A stretch of DNA of 13,165 nucleotides from Gelidibacter sp039916245 (GCF_039916245.1 NZ_JBDSLS010000134.1:1-13165), one strand, 5' to 3'; positions 1-6,825 are shown, numbered from the stretch's first letter. Notes: generated by a model not told the origin, from the sequence alone. Numbers and translations: made by a program.

Positions 1-893
1 ATTAAAAGCGCGTTTTGTAATAAAATGATAAACCCTGCGAACTTCCCGAACAAGTTTTTATAAGCACTTGATTTTGCTGCCCAACGCACGCGCTGCTCAA
101 TTAAATCTTTTCTTGAATTTAGTGCTGAAGATAAAACAACGGCTTGTTTGCATTTCAAATACGCCACTTTGGTTGTTTTATGTCGGCTTGCCTTTTCGAG
201 TAAAAAAACATCATCGCCACTCGCTATTTCGGTGTTGCCTTGAAAGCCATTTAGGGTTTTAAAAAGTTCTTTTTTGTACGCTAAATTGGCGCCATTACAT
301 AAAAAAGGCTTTTTTATCCCAAAGCCTCCCATGGTGGCGCCTTGCAAACTGAGCACATCCAAGAGTTGAAAGTTTTGTAAAAAACCTTTGACCTTGGTGT
401 AGGTTATTGGCGCGGCGATCATATCAGGTTGTTGCTTTTGAATGAATTCATCAAAACTATCGAGCCAATATTTAGGAAGTATACTATCGGCATCTGTGGT
501 CACAATCCAATCATATTTTGCTTCTGAAATGGCCAGGGTAATGGCATCTTTCTTTGGCGAATTGCTGAATCTTATGTTTTTTATGATTTGAATGTTAGTG
601 GTTGTAATTCCACTTTGTATCAGAAATGCATCGAGCAGATGAACGGAATGGTCGTCAGAGTCGTCATCCACAAAAATAATTTCGAAATAGTCCTTCGGAT
701 AGTTCAACGCTGAAATCGATTCCAAAAGCGCAGGAAGATTTTTTTCCTCATTTCTAAAAGGAATAAGGATGCTGAAACGCGTTTTTGGGGTTGCATCGCT
801 CAATTCAAAAGTTTTTACACGATCAAAGCCCAAAATAAAACTTCCTATTAGGAAAAGATAAACAACAGTAATGCTGATAATAATGAAAATCAT
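1..893 (-). CDS. GT2 family glycosyltransferase, C-terminus cut by window edge
   Basis: 297 codons are visible and the frame is open to the left edge, so the C-terminus is missing. Residues 1-23 form an N-terminal membrane segment. A GT-A fold follows: SILIPFRNEEKN (41-52), VDDDSDD (75-81), the metal/nucleotide-sugar DAD motif in TTDADS (132-137), SGDD (225-228) and QRVRW (267-271), the Q(Q/R)xRW signature of processive-type GT2 enzymes. Another membrane segment begins near residue 285. It should transfer a sugar from a nucleotide donor at the cytoplasmic face of the inner membrane; the acceptor cannot be told. The start ATG (893-891) overlaps the upstream gene's TGA as ATGA, so translation is probably coupled. 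Family members of this layout are usually some tens of residues longer. The family call is firm and the substrate is unknown. Confidence 0.9.
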   Translation of the reverse strand, partial: MIFIIISITVVYLFLIGSFILGFDRVKTFELSDATPKTRFSILIPFRNEEKNLPALLESISALNYPKDYFEIIFVDDDSDDHSVHLLDAFLIQSGITTTNIQIIKNIRFSNSPKKDAITLAISEAKYDWIVTTDADSILPKYWLDSFDEFIQKQQPDMIAAPITYTKVKGFLQNFQLLDVLSLQGATMGGFGIKKPFLCNGANLAYKKELFKTLNGFQGNTEIASGDDVFLLEKASRHKTTKVAYLKCKQAVVLSSALNSRKDLIEQRVRWAAKSSAYKNLFGKFAGFIILLQNALL

Positions 894-1858
894 GAAACGG
901 TTTTAGGAAGTTTAAAATTAAGGACGTGGTAGCTGCCAATAACACTGGGAAGCACAAAGTTTAAAATCCACATCAAGGTGACGATGGATAATATAATAGC
1001 TTCGGGAACCCCAATTAATCCGAACAGATAAATGGCAACACCACCTTTAATGATCACGTCAAATATAAATATGGACGGTATAATGGAAGATAATAAATAC
1101 ATGCTTGAGATGAATACCATGGCTTCAAAATAGTTCATTTCGATGCCAAATAAATACAACAAATAGTAAAACTGAAAAGAAAAGATCAAATAACGAACTA
1201 AGGAAAATAGGATTATTTTGAATAGTGAGTTTTTACTAATGTTCTTTAGGAAGTCCAGCTGTTTATAAAGTAACTTTTTCTGTTTTTTAAACCCATCCGT
1301 TTTTAAGATCCAAATAAGGAAAGTCGCTATAAAGCCAAGCAATCCAAGCCCAATGAAAAGACCATTGTAATTTAATTCAGGCTGAAAACGAAGCGCAACA
1401 TATGCAAAGCCAAAAGTTCCAAAAATTGTAGTGATGGCCATTTGAGCGCTATTGCCAATCAGGTTTAGTAATACGATTTTTTTACGTTGAAGTGCTTGGT
1501 AGTATATGGCTTTTGCGCCATAATCGCCAATGCGATTAGGAGTTAATAGAGAGGCGGTAAGCGCACCTAAAGTTTGGGCGGCAGCGTCATTAAATGATAT
1601 TTCTGTAATGCAATCAACTAAGGTCTGCCATTTTAAGATTTCAAGAAACCAGTTAAAAATGCTTAAAAAAAGCAAAATAAGGATTGTATTTGCTGAAATC
1701 GCGCTAAAATTCATCAGATTTTGAATGAATTCATCAAAATGTAGATCTCTATTATGGAACAGTTTCGTGTAAATGAAATAAAAAGCAGCAACAACAAGTC
1801 CTATTTTTATAAGTACAAGCGAGAATTGTTTAGTTTTGTGAGAGATTGCCGTTAACAT
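890..1858 (-). CDS. LPG synthase-like (UPF0104/flippase-type) integral membrane protein
   Basis: 322 residues, almost entirely hydrophobic, with about seven to eight membrane helices (for example near 15-33, 48-70, 165-185, 210-230, 237-265 and 275-312). The pattern, with TPNRIGDYGAKAIYY around residues 105-120 and the GGVAIYLFGLIGVPEA stretch near the end, fits the lysylphosphatidylglycerol synthase transmembrane (PF03706-like) superfamily. It lacks the C-terminal aminoacyl-transferase domain of true MprF, so it is not an LPG synthase itself. Stand-alone members are thought to be lipid or polyprenyl-glycan translocases. Its stop overlaps the start of the downstream GT2 gene by four bases, which suggests the two act on the same lipid-linked glycan (inference). 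The gene diverges from the beta-barrel gene across only 27 bases. The substrate is unknown. Confidence 0.82.
   Translation of the reverse strand: MLTAISHKTKQFSLVLIKIGLVVAAFYFIYTKLFHNRDLHFDEFIQNLMNFSAISANTILILLFLSIFNWFLEILKWQTLVDCITEISFNDAAAQTLGALTASLLTPNRIGDYGAKAIYYQALQRKKIVLLNLIGNSAQMAITTIFGTFGFAYVALRFQPELNYNGLFIGLGLLGFIATFLIWILKTDGFKKQKKLLYKQLDFLKNISKNSLFKIILFSLVRYLIFSFQFYYLLYLFGIEMNYFEAMVFISSMYLLSSIIPSIFIFDVIIKGGVAIYLFGLIGVPEAIILSIVTLMWILNFVLPSVIGSYHVLNFKLPKTVS
1831..1838 (+). promoter_or_regulatory. candidate -7 element for the barrel-ruvC unit
   Basis: TAGTTTTG fits the Bacteroidota -7 consensus TAnnTTTG exactly and would start transcription about 40 bases before the ATG at 1886. It lies inside the 5' end of the divergent membrane-protein gene. 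No TTG is seen at the expected -33 distance, so this is only a candidate. Confidence 0.3.
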
Positions 1859-1885
1859 AATCGCAAATTAAACCATAATTAGCTT

Positions 1886-2530
1886 ATGAGACCTTATTTT
1901 AAAATACAAAACTTAAGTTGGCTTTTGTTTTTGACACTTATGACGACCTCTTTAAGTAGCGCCCAAAAGGATGTTGAAAAATGGAAGTTACAACTCGCTT
2001 TGGGAATCAATAATACGATCGATCAAGAAGAAACTGTTGGATTCTTCTCCAAGCAAATCAACTTTCCAACCATTAATTTAGGAGTGCAATATATGTTTGC
2101 CAGAAATTGGGGCGTTAAACTGGATCTTGGTTACAATCGCTCTTCTGAAGCAACAGATAGATCCTTGCCCTATAAATTAAATTATACCCGTGTCAATGTT
2201 CAGGGGGTTTATGATTTTAAGGATTTGCTTACTTTTTTGCCGCCTCCAATTGGCATTGTGGCTCATGCTGGTCCTGGCCTAAGTATGACCAAGCCTTTAG
2301 GTAGTTATGCGAACAACACCTATACCTATCCCAATGTTATGGCTGGGGTGGAAGTGCATTACAGATTGACCGAATCCTTATCCATTTATGTGGACGGTTC
2401 GTATGTTTATGCGCTTTCAAAGAAAAATAAATATAACGTAGCCACCGACGGGTTTTCATTTAATGGCGATTTGGCGTATGTTGCTTTTGGGGCCTCCATC
2501 TCTTTAAGTGGCTGCCATTATTGTAATTAA
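1886..2530 (+). CDS. outer-membrane beta-barrel protein (porin/OmpA-barrel-like family)
   Basis: 214 residues. Residues 1-26 are a Sec signal peptide (hydrophobic core, then SLSSAQ). The mature part has alternating, aromatic-rich strands such as INLGVQYMFARNWGVKLDLGY, VNVQGVYDF, VMAGVEVHYRLTESLSIYVDGSY and LAYVAFGASISL, as expected for a small eight-stranded barrel of the type found by outer-membrane beta-barrel domain models in Bacteroidota. It would sit in the outer membrane; no specific function can be assigned. Its stop codon abuts the ruvC start with no spacer, so the two are very likely cotranscribed. Oddly, after the last strand the protein ends in GCHYCN, a CxxC pair (Cys210/Cys213), rather than the usual terminal aromatic residue. 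That pair could be disulfide-bonded or metal-binding. Confidence 0.8.
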   Translation: MRPYFKIQNLSWLLFLTLMTTSLSSAQKDVEKWKLQLALGINNTIDQEETVGFFSKQINFPTINLGVQYMFARNWGVKLDLGYNRSSEATDRSLPYKLNYTRVNVQGVYDFKDLLTFLPPPIGIVAHAGPGLSMTKPLGSYANNTYTYPNVMAGVEVHYRLTESLSIYVDGSYVYALSKKNKYNVATDGFSFNGDLAYVAFGASISLSGCHYCN

Positions 2531-3085
2531 ATGATAAAAGAAAAAATTATTTTAGGGATTGACCCTGGGACGACTATTATGGGTTTCGGACTGATTAAGG
2601 TGGTTGGTAAAACCATGTCATTTTTACAATTGAATGAATTGGATCTTAAGAAATACGATGATCATTACCTCAAACTCAAACTCATTTTTGAACGTACCAT
2701 TGAGCTTATTGACACGCATCATCCTGACGAAATAGCTATTGAAGCACCCTTTTTCGGGAAAAACGTGCAAAGTATGTTGAAGTTGGGGCGTGCGCAAGGT
2801 GTCGCCATGGCCGCAGGTTTGAGTAGAGAGGTTCCGATTACCGAATATGCTCCAAAAAAAATAAAAATGGCCATTACCGGAAACGGGAACGCCAGTAAAG
2901 AACAGGTAGCCAAAATGCTTCAAAGTTTGTTGGGCTTGAAAACCTTACCAAAAAATCTGGATTCAATGGATGGTTTGGCGGCTGCGGTATGTCATTTTTA
3001 TAATGAAGGCCGTATTGAAGTTGGTAAAAGTTACACAGGTTGGGCTGCCTTTGTAAAGCAGAATGAGGATAGAGTGAAGAAGTAG
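2531..3085 (+). CDS. ruvC: Holliday junction endonuclease RuvC
   Basis: 184 residues, close to the usual length for RuvC. The four acidic catalytic residues of the RNase H-like fold are visible: Asp11 in LGIDPGTTIMGFG, Glu71 in AIEAPFFGKN, and Asp144 and Asp147 in LDSMDGLAAAVCH. The conserved MAITGNGNASKEQV segment (about 113-126) is also present. RuvC resolves four-way junctions by paired nicks, together with the RuvAB branch-migration motor in the cytoplasm; ruvA and ruvB are not in this window. The gene starts directly after the stop of the beta-barrel gene and must depend on that gene's promoter. The start is confirmed by the family N-terminus (short hydrophobic strand, then DPGT). There is no sign of decay. 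Confidence 0.97.
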   Translation: MIKEKIILGIDPGTTIMGFGLIKVVGKTMSFLQLNELDLKKYDDHYLKLKLIFERTIELIDTHHPDEIAIEAPFFGKNVQSMLKLGRAQGVAMAAGLSREVPITEYAPKKIKMAITGNGNASKEQVAKMLQSLLGLKTLPKNLDSMDGLAAAVCHFYNEGRIEVGKSYTGWAAFVKQNEDRVKK

Positions 3086-3089
3086 TGTT

Positions 3090-3131
3090 CAGTTAGCAGT
3101 ATTCAGTCCTCAGTCTTCAGTTGGCAGTCAT
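3090..3131 (+). repeat. degenerate heptamer tandem array CAGTNNN, six units
   Basis: Six consecutive 7-base units share CAGT and vary in the last three bases: CAGTTAG, CAGTATT, CAGTCCT, CAGTCTT, CAGTTGG, CAGTCAT. The array starts five bases after the ruvC stop codon. The fixed period with changing spacer bases makes it a decayed or constrained short tandem repeat rather than chance. Confidence 0.75.
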
Positions 3132-3195
3132 CTAGCCTTCGCAAAAGCCTCGAACGGACGAGCAGTTGTTAGTCGGGAGTTTTTCAAGTGAAAGT

Positions 3196-3235
3196 CTTTG
3201 TGAAACTTTGTGCTCCTTTGTGCAACTTTGCGTAA
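3196..3235 (+). repeat. 10-bp periodic repeat CTTTGYGNNN, four units (copy 1)
   Basis: Four back-to-back decamers: CTTTGTGAAA, CTTTGTGCTC, CTTTGTGCAA, CTTTGCGTAA. A near-identical array occurs at 7635-7675, followed in both places by (T/C)AGCTTT, so this is one dispersed repeat family. A single unit recurs at 3361. Confidence 0.8.
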
Positions 3236-3357
3236 TAGCTTTTATTTTCTTTATTCGTTATTAATGCCGGGCACTACTATTACCTTTCATTTTCTGCCAT
3301 GATGAAAATGAGAAGTTGATTTGTTGATACATTTTCATAAAAAAGGAAGGCTTTATG

Positions 3358-3365
3358 TAGCTTTG
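3358..3365 (+). promoter_or_regulatory. candidate -7 element for hemW
   Basis: TAGCTTTG is an exact match to TAnnTTTG and would give a leader of about 50 bases containing the TTCATTA repeats. There is no TTG at a good -33 distance, and CTTTGTG is also a repeat word in this genome, so the match may be coincidental. Confidence 0.35.
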
Positions 3366-3384
3366 TGAAATAGCTTTTTTTACT

Positions 3385-3424
3385 TTCATTATTCATTATT
3401 CATTATTCATTATTCATTATTCAT
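3385..3424 (+). repeat. heptamer microsatellite TTCATTA, five perfect units plus a partial one, ending in the hemW start codon
   Basis: TTCATTA is repeated exactly five times (3385-3419), followed by TTCAT, whose last two bases are the first two of the hemW ATG. It fills the whole region where a ribosome would bind. Gain or loss of a unit would change leader length by seven bases without touching the coding frame. Confidence 0.9.
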
Positions 3425-4550
3425 GTCTGGAATTTACATCCATATCCCATTTTGCAAACAAGCCTGTCACTACTGTGACTTCCATTTTTCGACGTCTTTA
3501 AGGAAGAAAGATGAATTGGTCGGTGCCTTGGTCAAGGAATTGGAATTACGCAAAGACGAATTTAAAGATCAAGTTGTTGAAACCATTTATTTTGGCGGCG
3601 GCACGCCAAGTATATTGTCGATGGAAGAGTTGCAATTGTTGATTGATGAGGTTTATAAACATTATAAAGTTGCAGAAAATCCTGAAATTACACTCGAAGC
3701 AAATCCAGATGATTTAACGACTAAACATCTCAACGACTTTTCGAATTCCCCAATAAACCGTCTGTCCATCGGGATTCAATCTTTTTTTGAAGACGATTTA
3801 AAACTGATGAATCGCGCGCACAATTCTGAAGAAGCCATAAAATGTATGGAAGAAGCGACGCGCCATTTCGATAACATTTCTATCGATTTAATTTACGGGA
3901 TTCCAGGAATGAGCAATGAGCAATGGATTCAAAATATAGAAACGGCATTGTCTTTCAATATTCCTCATATTTCCAGTTATGCGTTAACGGTGGAGCCGAG
4001 AACCGCTTTGGCATCTTTGATTAAAAAGGGCGCAATTAAAAATGTCGATGATGATCTTGCTCAGGAGCAATTTCATATTATGGTTGAAAAATTGGAAGAA
4101 GCTGGTTTTGTACATTATGAGCTTTCTAATTTTGGGAAGCCTGGGTATTTCAGTAGAAATAATTCCGCCTATTGGCAAGGAAAACCCTATTTGGGGATTG
4201 GACCTTCGGCACATTCCTTTGATGGAAAACATCGAGGTTGGAATGTTCGAAATAACACAAAATACATCAAGGCATTAGAAGAAAATAAAATCCCTATTGA
4301 GATTGAAACGCTTACGGTTACTGACAAATACAATGAATACGTAATGACAGGCTTGCGCACCATCTGGGGTGTTTCTTTAGAAAAAGTGGAGCAGGATTTT
4401 GGTGTTTCTTATAAAACTTATCTCTTGGAGCAATCTCAAAAACATATTATTGAACATTTATTGTATCTTGAAGATGGCAAATTGCTAGTCACTAAAAAAG
4501 GTCAGTTTTTGAGTGATGGCATCGCTTCTGATCTTTTTATGTTGAATTAA
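3423..4550 (+). CDS. hemW: radical SAM heme chaperone HemW
   Basis: 375 residues, full length for HemW. The radical-SAM cluster motif is CKQACHYC with Cys11, Cys15 and Cys18 followed by DF. The fourth cysteine found in true oxygen-independent coproporphyrinogen oxidase (HemN, CxxxCxxCxC) is absent, which separates HemW from HemN. The SAM-binding GGGTPS is at 58-63, followed by LEANPDD, LSIGIQSF, DLIYGIPGM and a C-terminal HemN-like winged region. HemW binds heme and is thought to insert it into respiratory enzymes; it should not be annotated as coproporphyrinogen dehydrogenase. The start is fixed by the conserved N-terminus. The leader is a TTCATTA microsatellite with no Shine-Dalgarno sequence. 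A REP palindrome 13 bases after the stop could act as terminator. Confidence 0.95.
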   Translation: MSGIYIHIPFCKQACHYCDFHFSTSLRKKDELVGALVKELELRKDEFKDQVVETIYFGGGTPSILSMEELQLLIDEVYKHYKVAENPEITLEANPDDLTTKHLNDFSNSPINRLSIGIQSFFEDDLKLMNRAHNSEEAIKCMEEATRHFDNISIDLIYGIPGMSNEQWIQNIETALSFNIPHISSYALTVEPRTALASLIKKGAIKNVDDDLAQEQFHIMVEKLEEAGFVHYELSNFGKPGYFSRNNSAYWQGKPYLGIGPSAHSFDGKHRGWNVRNNTKYIKALEENKIPIEIETLTVTDKYNEYVMTGLRTIWGVSLEKVEQDFGVSYKTYLLEQSQKHIIEHLLYLEDGKLLVTKKGQFLSDGIASDLFMLN

Positions 4551-4552
4551 AG

Positions 4553-4622
4553 TTAACTCTCTTAACTCTCTCAGGGTTTGAAACCCTGAGAGAGTTTTCG
4601 AGGGAGTTTTTCTGAGAGAGTT
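4553..4622. repeat. REP-like palindrome plus half copies, left flank of the RAYT gene
   Basis: A perfect 33-nt palindrome lies at 4564-4596, with 16-base arms around one central G; the left arm is AACTCTCTCAGGGTTT. It is preceded by a 9-bp direct repeat TTAACTCTC (4553-4561 and 4562-4570) and followed by a lone right-half copy CTGAGAGAGTT at 4612-4622, nine bases before the transposase ATG. It is probably the left recognition end of the adjacent RAYT element and may also terminate hemW transcription. Confidence 0.85.
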
Positions 4623-4631
4623 ATAAATATT

Positions 4632-5249
4632 ATGGCGTTATTAGATAAAATAGAATTCGGTCATTATTACCATATTTATAATAGAGGAAACAATGGTAAT
4701 ACTATCTTCTTTGACGAAGAAAATTACAGATATTTTCTCTCACTTTACTTGAAGTATATTTACCCTATAGCAGATACTTTTTATTGGTGCTTATTAAAAA
4801 ACCATTTTCATTTTTTAATAAGGATTAAAGAACTTGATGAAATCAAAATAGATCAATTAAATTATTCTACGCACATTAAGATAAACAAAGAAAAAGTCAA
4901 TCCGTCAAAGCAATTTTCACATCTTTTCAATGCTTACACACAAGCTGTAAATAAAAAGTATGATCGAACAGGAAGTGTGTTTGAAAAACCTTTCAAACGA
5001 AAGGTAGTAACCTCTCAGGATTATCTTATAAAATTGAATTTTTATATTCATAATAATCCTGTTCATCACAGATTAGTTGATACAATTTCAGATTATAAAT
5101 GGTCATCATACCATTCAATCATATCATCTAAACCAACCTATATATTAAGAAATGACGTCATTGAGATGTTTGATGATTTGCTGAATTTTAAAATATATCA
5201 TTCCAGAAATCAAGATTTTGAAGATATTAAATTTTTAATTTTGGAGTGA
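4632..5249 (+). CDS. REP-associated tyrosine transposase (RAYT), Y1 HUH superfamily
   Basis: 205 residues. Family marks are YHIYNRGNNG (13-22), the HUH-type metal site WCLLKNHFHFLI with His58 and His60, a likely catalytic Tyr102 in NAYTQAVNKKYDRTGSVF, and the downstream LNFYIHNNPVHH and YKWSSYHSI segments typical of this transposase_17/Y1 family. These enzymes nick and join single-stranded DNA at REP hairpins through a 5'-phosphotyrosine link; they are usually single-copy and domesticated. All key residues are present and the frame is intact. The gene is flanked within 45 bases on each side by REP palindromes, the expected substrate. It is visibly more A+T rich than hemW and the cyclase gene, consistent with acquisition. 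The assignment to RAYT rather than IS200/IS605 TnpA rests on the NRG N-terminus, the C-terminal segment and the flanking REPs. Confidence 0.92.
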   Translation: MALLDKIEFGHYYHIYNRGNNGNTIFFDEENYRYFLSLYLKYIYPIADTFYWCLLKNHFHFLIRIKELDEIKIDQLNYSTHIKINKEKVNPSKQFSHLFNAYTQAVNKKYDRTGSVFEKPFKRKVVTSQDYLIKLNFYIHNNPVHHRLVDTISDYKWSSYHSIISSKPTYILRNDVIEMFDDLLNFKIYHSRNQDFEDIKFLILE

Positions 5250-5254
5250 TTTGT

Positions 5255-5303
5255 ACTCTTCTCAGGTTTTTTACCCCTCTCAGGGTTTGGAATCCTGAGA
5301 GGG
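5255..5303. repeat. REP-like palindrome plus half copy, right flank of the RAYT gene
   Basis: A left-half copy ACTCTTCTCAGGTTTT (5255-5270) is followed by a full hairpin, with arm CCCTCTCAGG (5275-5284) pairing with CCTGAGAGGG (5294-5303) and inner G-T, T-A and T-A pairs closing a three-base loop. The order half then full mirrors the left flank (full then half). The hairpin starts 25 bases after the transposase stop and may double as its terminator. Confidence 0.85.
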
Positions 5304-5330
5304 TTATAAAGGATTAAAATAAAAGTAAAA

Positions 5331-6083
5331 ATGATGAAAACAACCATACAATACCAGTCAAATACCTACGTGATAGACTTATCAAAACCACTTGATATTT
5401 CGATTCCGCTGCGCGCTTCCAAAGAGAATATCAATGCCTGGTATATTGGCAAGCCTGAAATAGAACCGGTTAAAAATGGCGATTGGGTCGGGAGCATTAA
5501 AGCAGGTGCAGCTATCAATTTTAATACTATTCAGTTCAATCCACACGCGCACGGCACACATACGGAGTGTATTGGGCACATTACAGAGGAATTCCATTCC
5601 ATTAATAAAAATTTAAAGCATTTTTTCTTTACTGCGGAATTGATATCCGTCGCTCCAGAAAATTATTTGAAGGATACAATTATTTCCAAACAGCAAATCG
5701 AAGTTTTGTTGAAGGGCAAAAAGCCTGAAGCCTTGGTCGTCCGTACATTGCCAAATACAAAGAGCAAAAAAAATCGACACTATTCTGAAACCAATTGGAC
5801 CTATTTAACGGAAGAAGCTATGGTGTTTATCAGAGAACGAGGAATTCTGCACGTTCTAATCGATTTGCCGAGCGTGGATCGCGAGCATGATGGGGGAAAA
5901 TTACTCGCACACAAAGCCTTTTGGGATTTTGATGGCGACAGACGAATACATTGCACCATCACGGAATTTATCTATGTCAAAAATAAAATCAAGGATGGCA
6001 GTTATCTTTTAAATCTTCAGATTGCGCCGTTTGAAAACGATGCCACGCCAAGTAAACCTGTTCTCTATAAAATTTTGGATTGA
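5331..6083 (+). CDS. cyclase family protein (kynurenine formamidase-like metal hydrolase)
   Basis: 250 residues of the putative cyclase/KynB-like fold (PF04199). The metal-binding signature is PHAHGTHTECIGH (71-83), compared with the family's HxGTHxDxPxH: His74, Gly75, Thr76, His77 and His83 are kept, Glu79 stands at the Asp position and Gly82 at the Pro position. The second conserved block, LIDLPSVDREHDGGKLLAHKAFW (177-198), and the closing HCTITEF are present. Members hydrolyse amide or ester bonds with a divalent metal; the substrate here is unknown, and the altered motif argues against calling it kynurenine formamidase. No tryptophan-degradation genes are nearby. The start could be either of two adjacent ATGs (5331 or 5334). 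No -7 promoter motif is apparent between the REP hairpin and the start. Confidence 0.85.
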   Translation: MMKTTIQYQSNTYVIDLSKPLDISIPLRASKENINAWYIGKPEIEPVKNGDWVGSIKAGAAINFNTIQFNPHAHGTHTECIGHITEEFHSINKNLKHFFFTAELISVAPENYLKDTIISKQQIEVLLKGKKPEALVVRTLPNTKSKKNRHYSETNWTYLTEEAMVFIRERGILHVLIDLPSVDREHDGGKLLAHKAFWDFDGDRRIHCTITEFIYVKNKIKDGSYLLNLQIAPFENDATPSKPVLYKILD

Positions 6084-6201
6084 TATGAAAATGACTTACA
6101 AATTGGAGGAATTGGGCATGTTTGGGCGGAAATTTGTTCTTGATTATATTGAAATCATCTGACCGGTCCTGTGATTAATTGAATGATTATGCTTATAAAT
6201 C

Positions 6202-6227
6202 CATCTATTCTTCGTTTAGAATAGATG
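6202..6227. other. perfect 10-bp stem-loop after the cyclase gene
   Basis: CATCTATTCT, a six-base loop TCGTTT and AGAATAGATG form a perfect hairpin about 120 bases after the stop. There is no T-run after it, so an intrinsic-terminator role is doubtful. The surrounding gap (6084-6302) has only a 25-codon open frame at 6085-6162 with no recognisable features. Confidence 0.5.
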
Positions 6228-6302
6228 ACACGCCTTAATTTATTTATCAGCACATAAGTTTTTAGAATCCTCTTAAATATCCGAAATTTTAAAGGGATTG
6301 AA

Positions 6303-6689
6303 ATGTCTAATCTGGAATTTTATTATATGAATATCGAAGAGCTACAAACCTATTGCCTTTCTAAAAAGGAAGTTACAGAAGATTTCCCGTTTGATGCGGA
6401 CACGCTCGTCTTTAAGGTTTTAGGCAAAATGTTCGTTTTGGTAAGTTTGGAAAAATGGGAAGCAGGTCAAAAAGGCATCAACCTCAAATGTGATCCCGAT
6501 TATGCTGAAGAACTGCGTGCTGAATATGATGCGTTTACTCCTGGTTATCATATGAACAAAAAACATTGGAATACGATTGATCTTACCCGGGATGAAATTT
6601 CTCCTAAATTCTTAACAGAACTCATTGATCATTCCTACGCAATGGTCGTCAAAGGAATGCCTAAAAAGATGCGGGATTCCTTAAAATGA
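6303..6689 (+). CDS. MmcQ/YjbR family protein
   Basis: 128 residues of the MmcQ/YjbR (DUF419) family, a small double-wing fold seen as a stand-alone cytoplasmic protein in many bacteria and often called DNA-binding-like; its physiological role is not established. Diagnostic segments are VTEDFPFDADTLVFKV, MFVLVSLEKW, INLKCDPDYAEELR, YDAFTPGYHMNKKHWNTI and a C-terminal helix ending GMPKKMRDSL. Family members usually begin at MNIEEL, which is Met9 here (ATG at 6327), so the eight extra residues MSNLEFYY may not be translated. Against that, AAAGGG lies eight bases before the ATG at 6303. The first ATG is kept with that reservation. A REP-like hairpin follows the stop by 11 bases and probably ends the transcript. 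Confidence 0.88.
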   Translation: MSNLEFYYMNIEELQTYCLSKKEVTEDFPFDADTLVFKVLGKMFVLVSLEKWEAGQKGINLKCDPDYAEELRAEYDAFTPGYHMNKKHWNTIDLTRDEISPKFLTELIDHSYAMVVKGMPKKMRDSLK

Positions 6690-6700
6690 ACTTGATTTAT

Positions 6701-6733
6701 AAACTTCTCAGGTTTTCAAAATCTGAGAGGTTT
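6701..6733. repeat. REP-like 33-nt palindrome (copy C), likely terminator
   Basis: Arms 6701-6716 (AAACTTCTCAGGTTTT) and 6718-6733 pair throughout, with two G-T wobbles, around a single central C. It has the same 33-nt length and CTCAGG core as the copy beside the transposase, and lies 11 bases after the YjbR-like gene. It matches the RAYT-flanking family and may serve as a terminator here. Confidence 0.8.
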
Positions 6734-6825
6734 GGTCATAATTGTTTTGAGCTCCTTGGTCATTTCTATGTTGTTGTCAGCAACGCAATGAATACTATAA
6801 AGAAGGATTCTCTTCAATAAAATGT

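Larger units (their letters stand above)
3086..3422. other. repeat-rich spacer between ruvC and hemW, no convincing gene
   Basis: This 337-base spacer holds a CAGTNNN heptamer array, a CTTTGYGNNN decamer array, a -7-like element and a TTCATTA heptamer array (each listed separately). The middle part (about 3243-3350) shows no clear motif. A 25-codon minus-strand open frame at 3261-3338 exists but has no family resemblance and is not called. Confidence 0.6.

Noticed and set aside
68..262. 64-codon plus-strand open frame
   Set aside because: It is antisense to the GT2 coding region, whose motifs (DAD, QRVRW) are clear on the minus strand.
3385..3424. CRISPR-like array
   Set aside because: The units are only 7 bases with no spacers, and no cas genes are present; it is a microsatellite.
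3423..4550. HemN oxygen-independent coproporphyrinogen oxidase
   Set aside because: The cluster motif lacks the fourth cysteine of HemN, and the length and N-terminus match HemW.
4632..5249. IS200/IS605 insertion sequence
   Set aside because: There is no accessory TnpB gene or IS200-type ends; the NRG N-terminus and flanking REP palindromes fit RAYT better.
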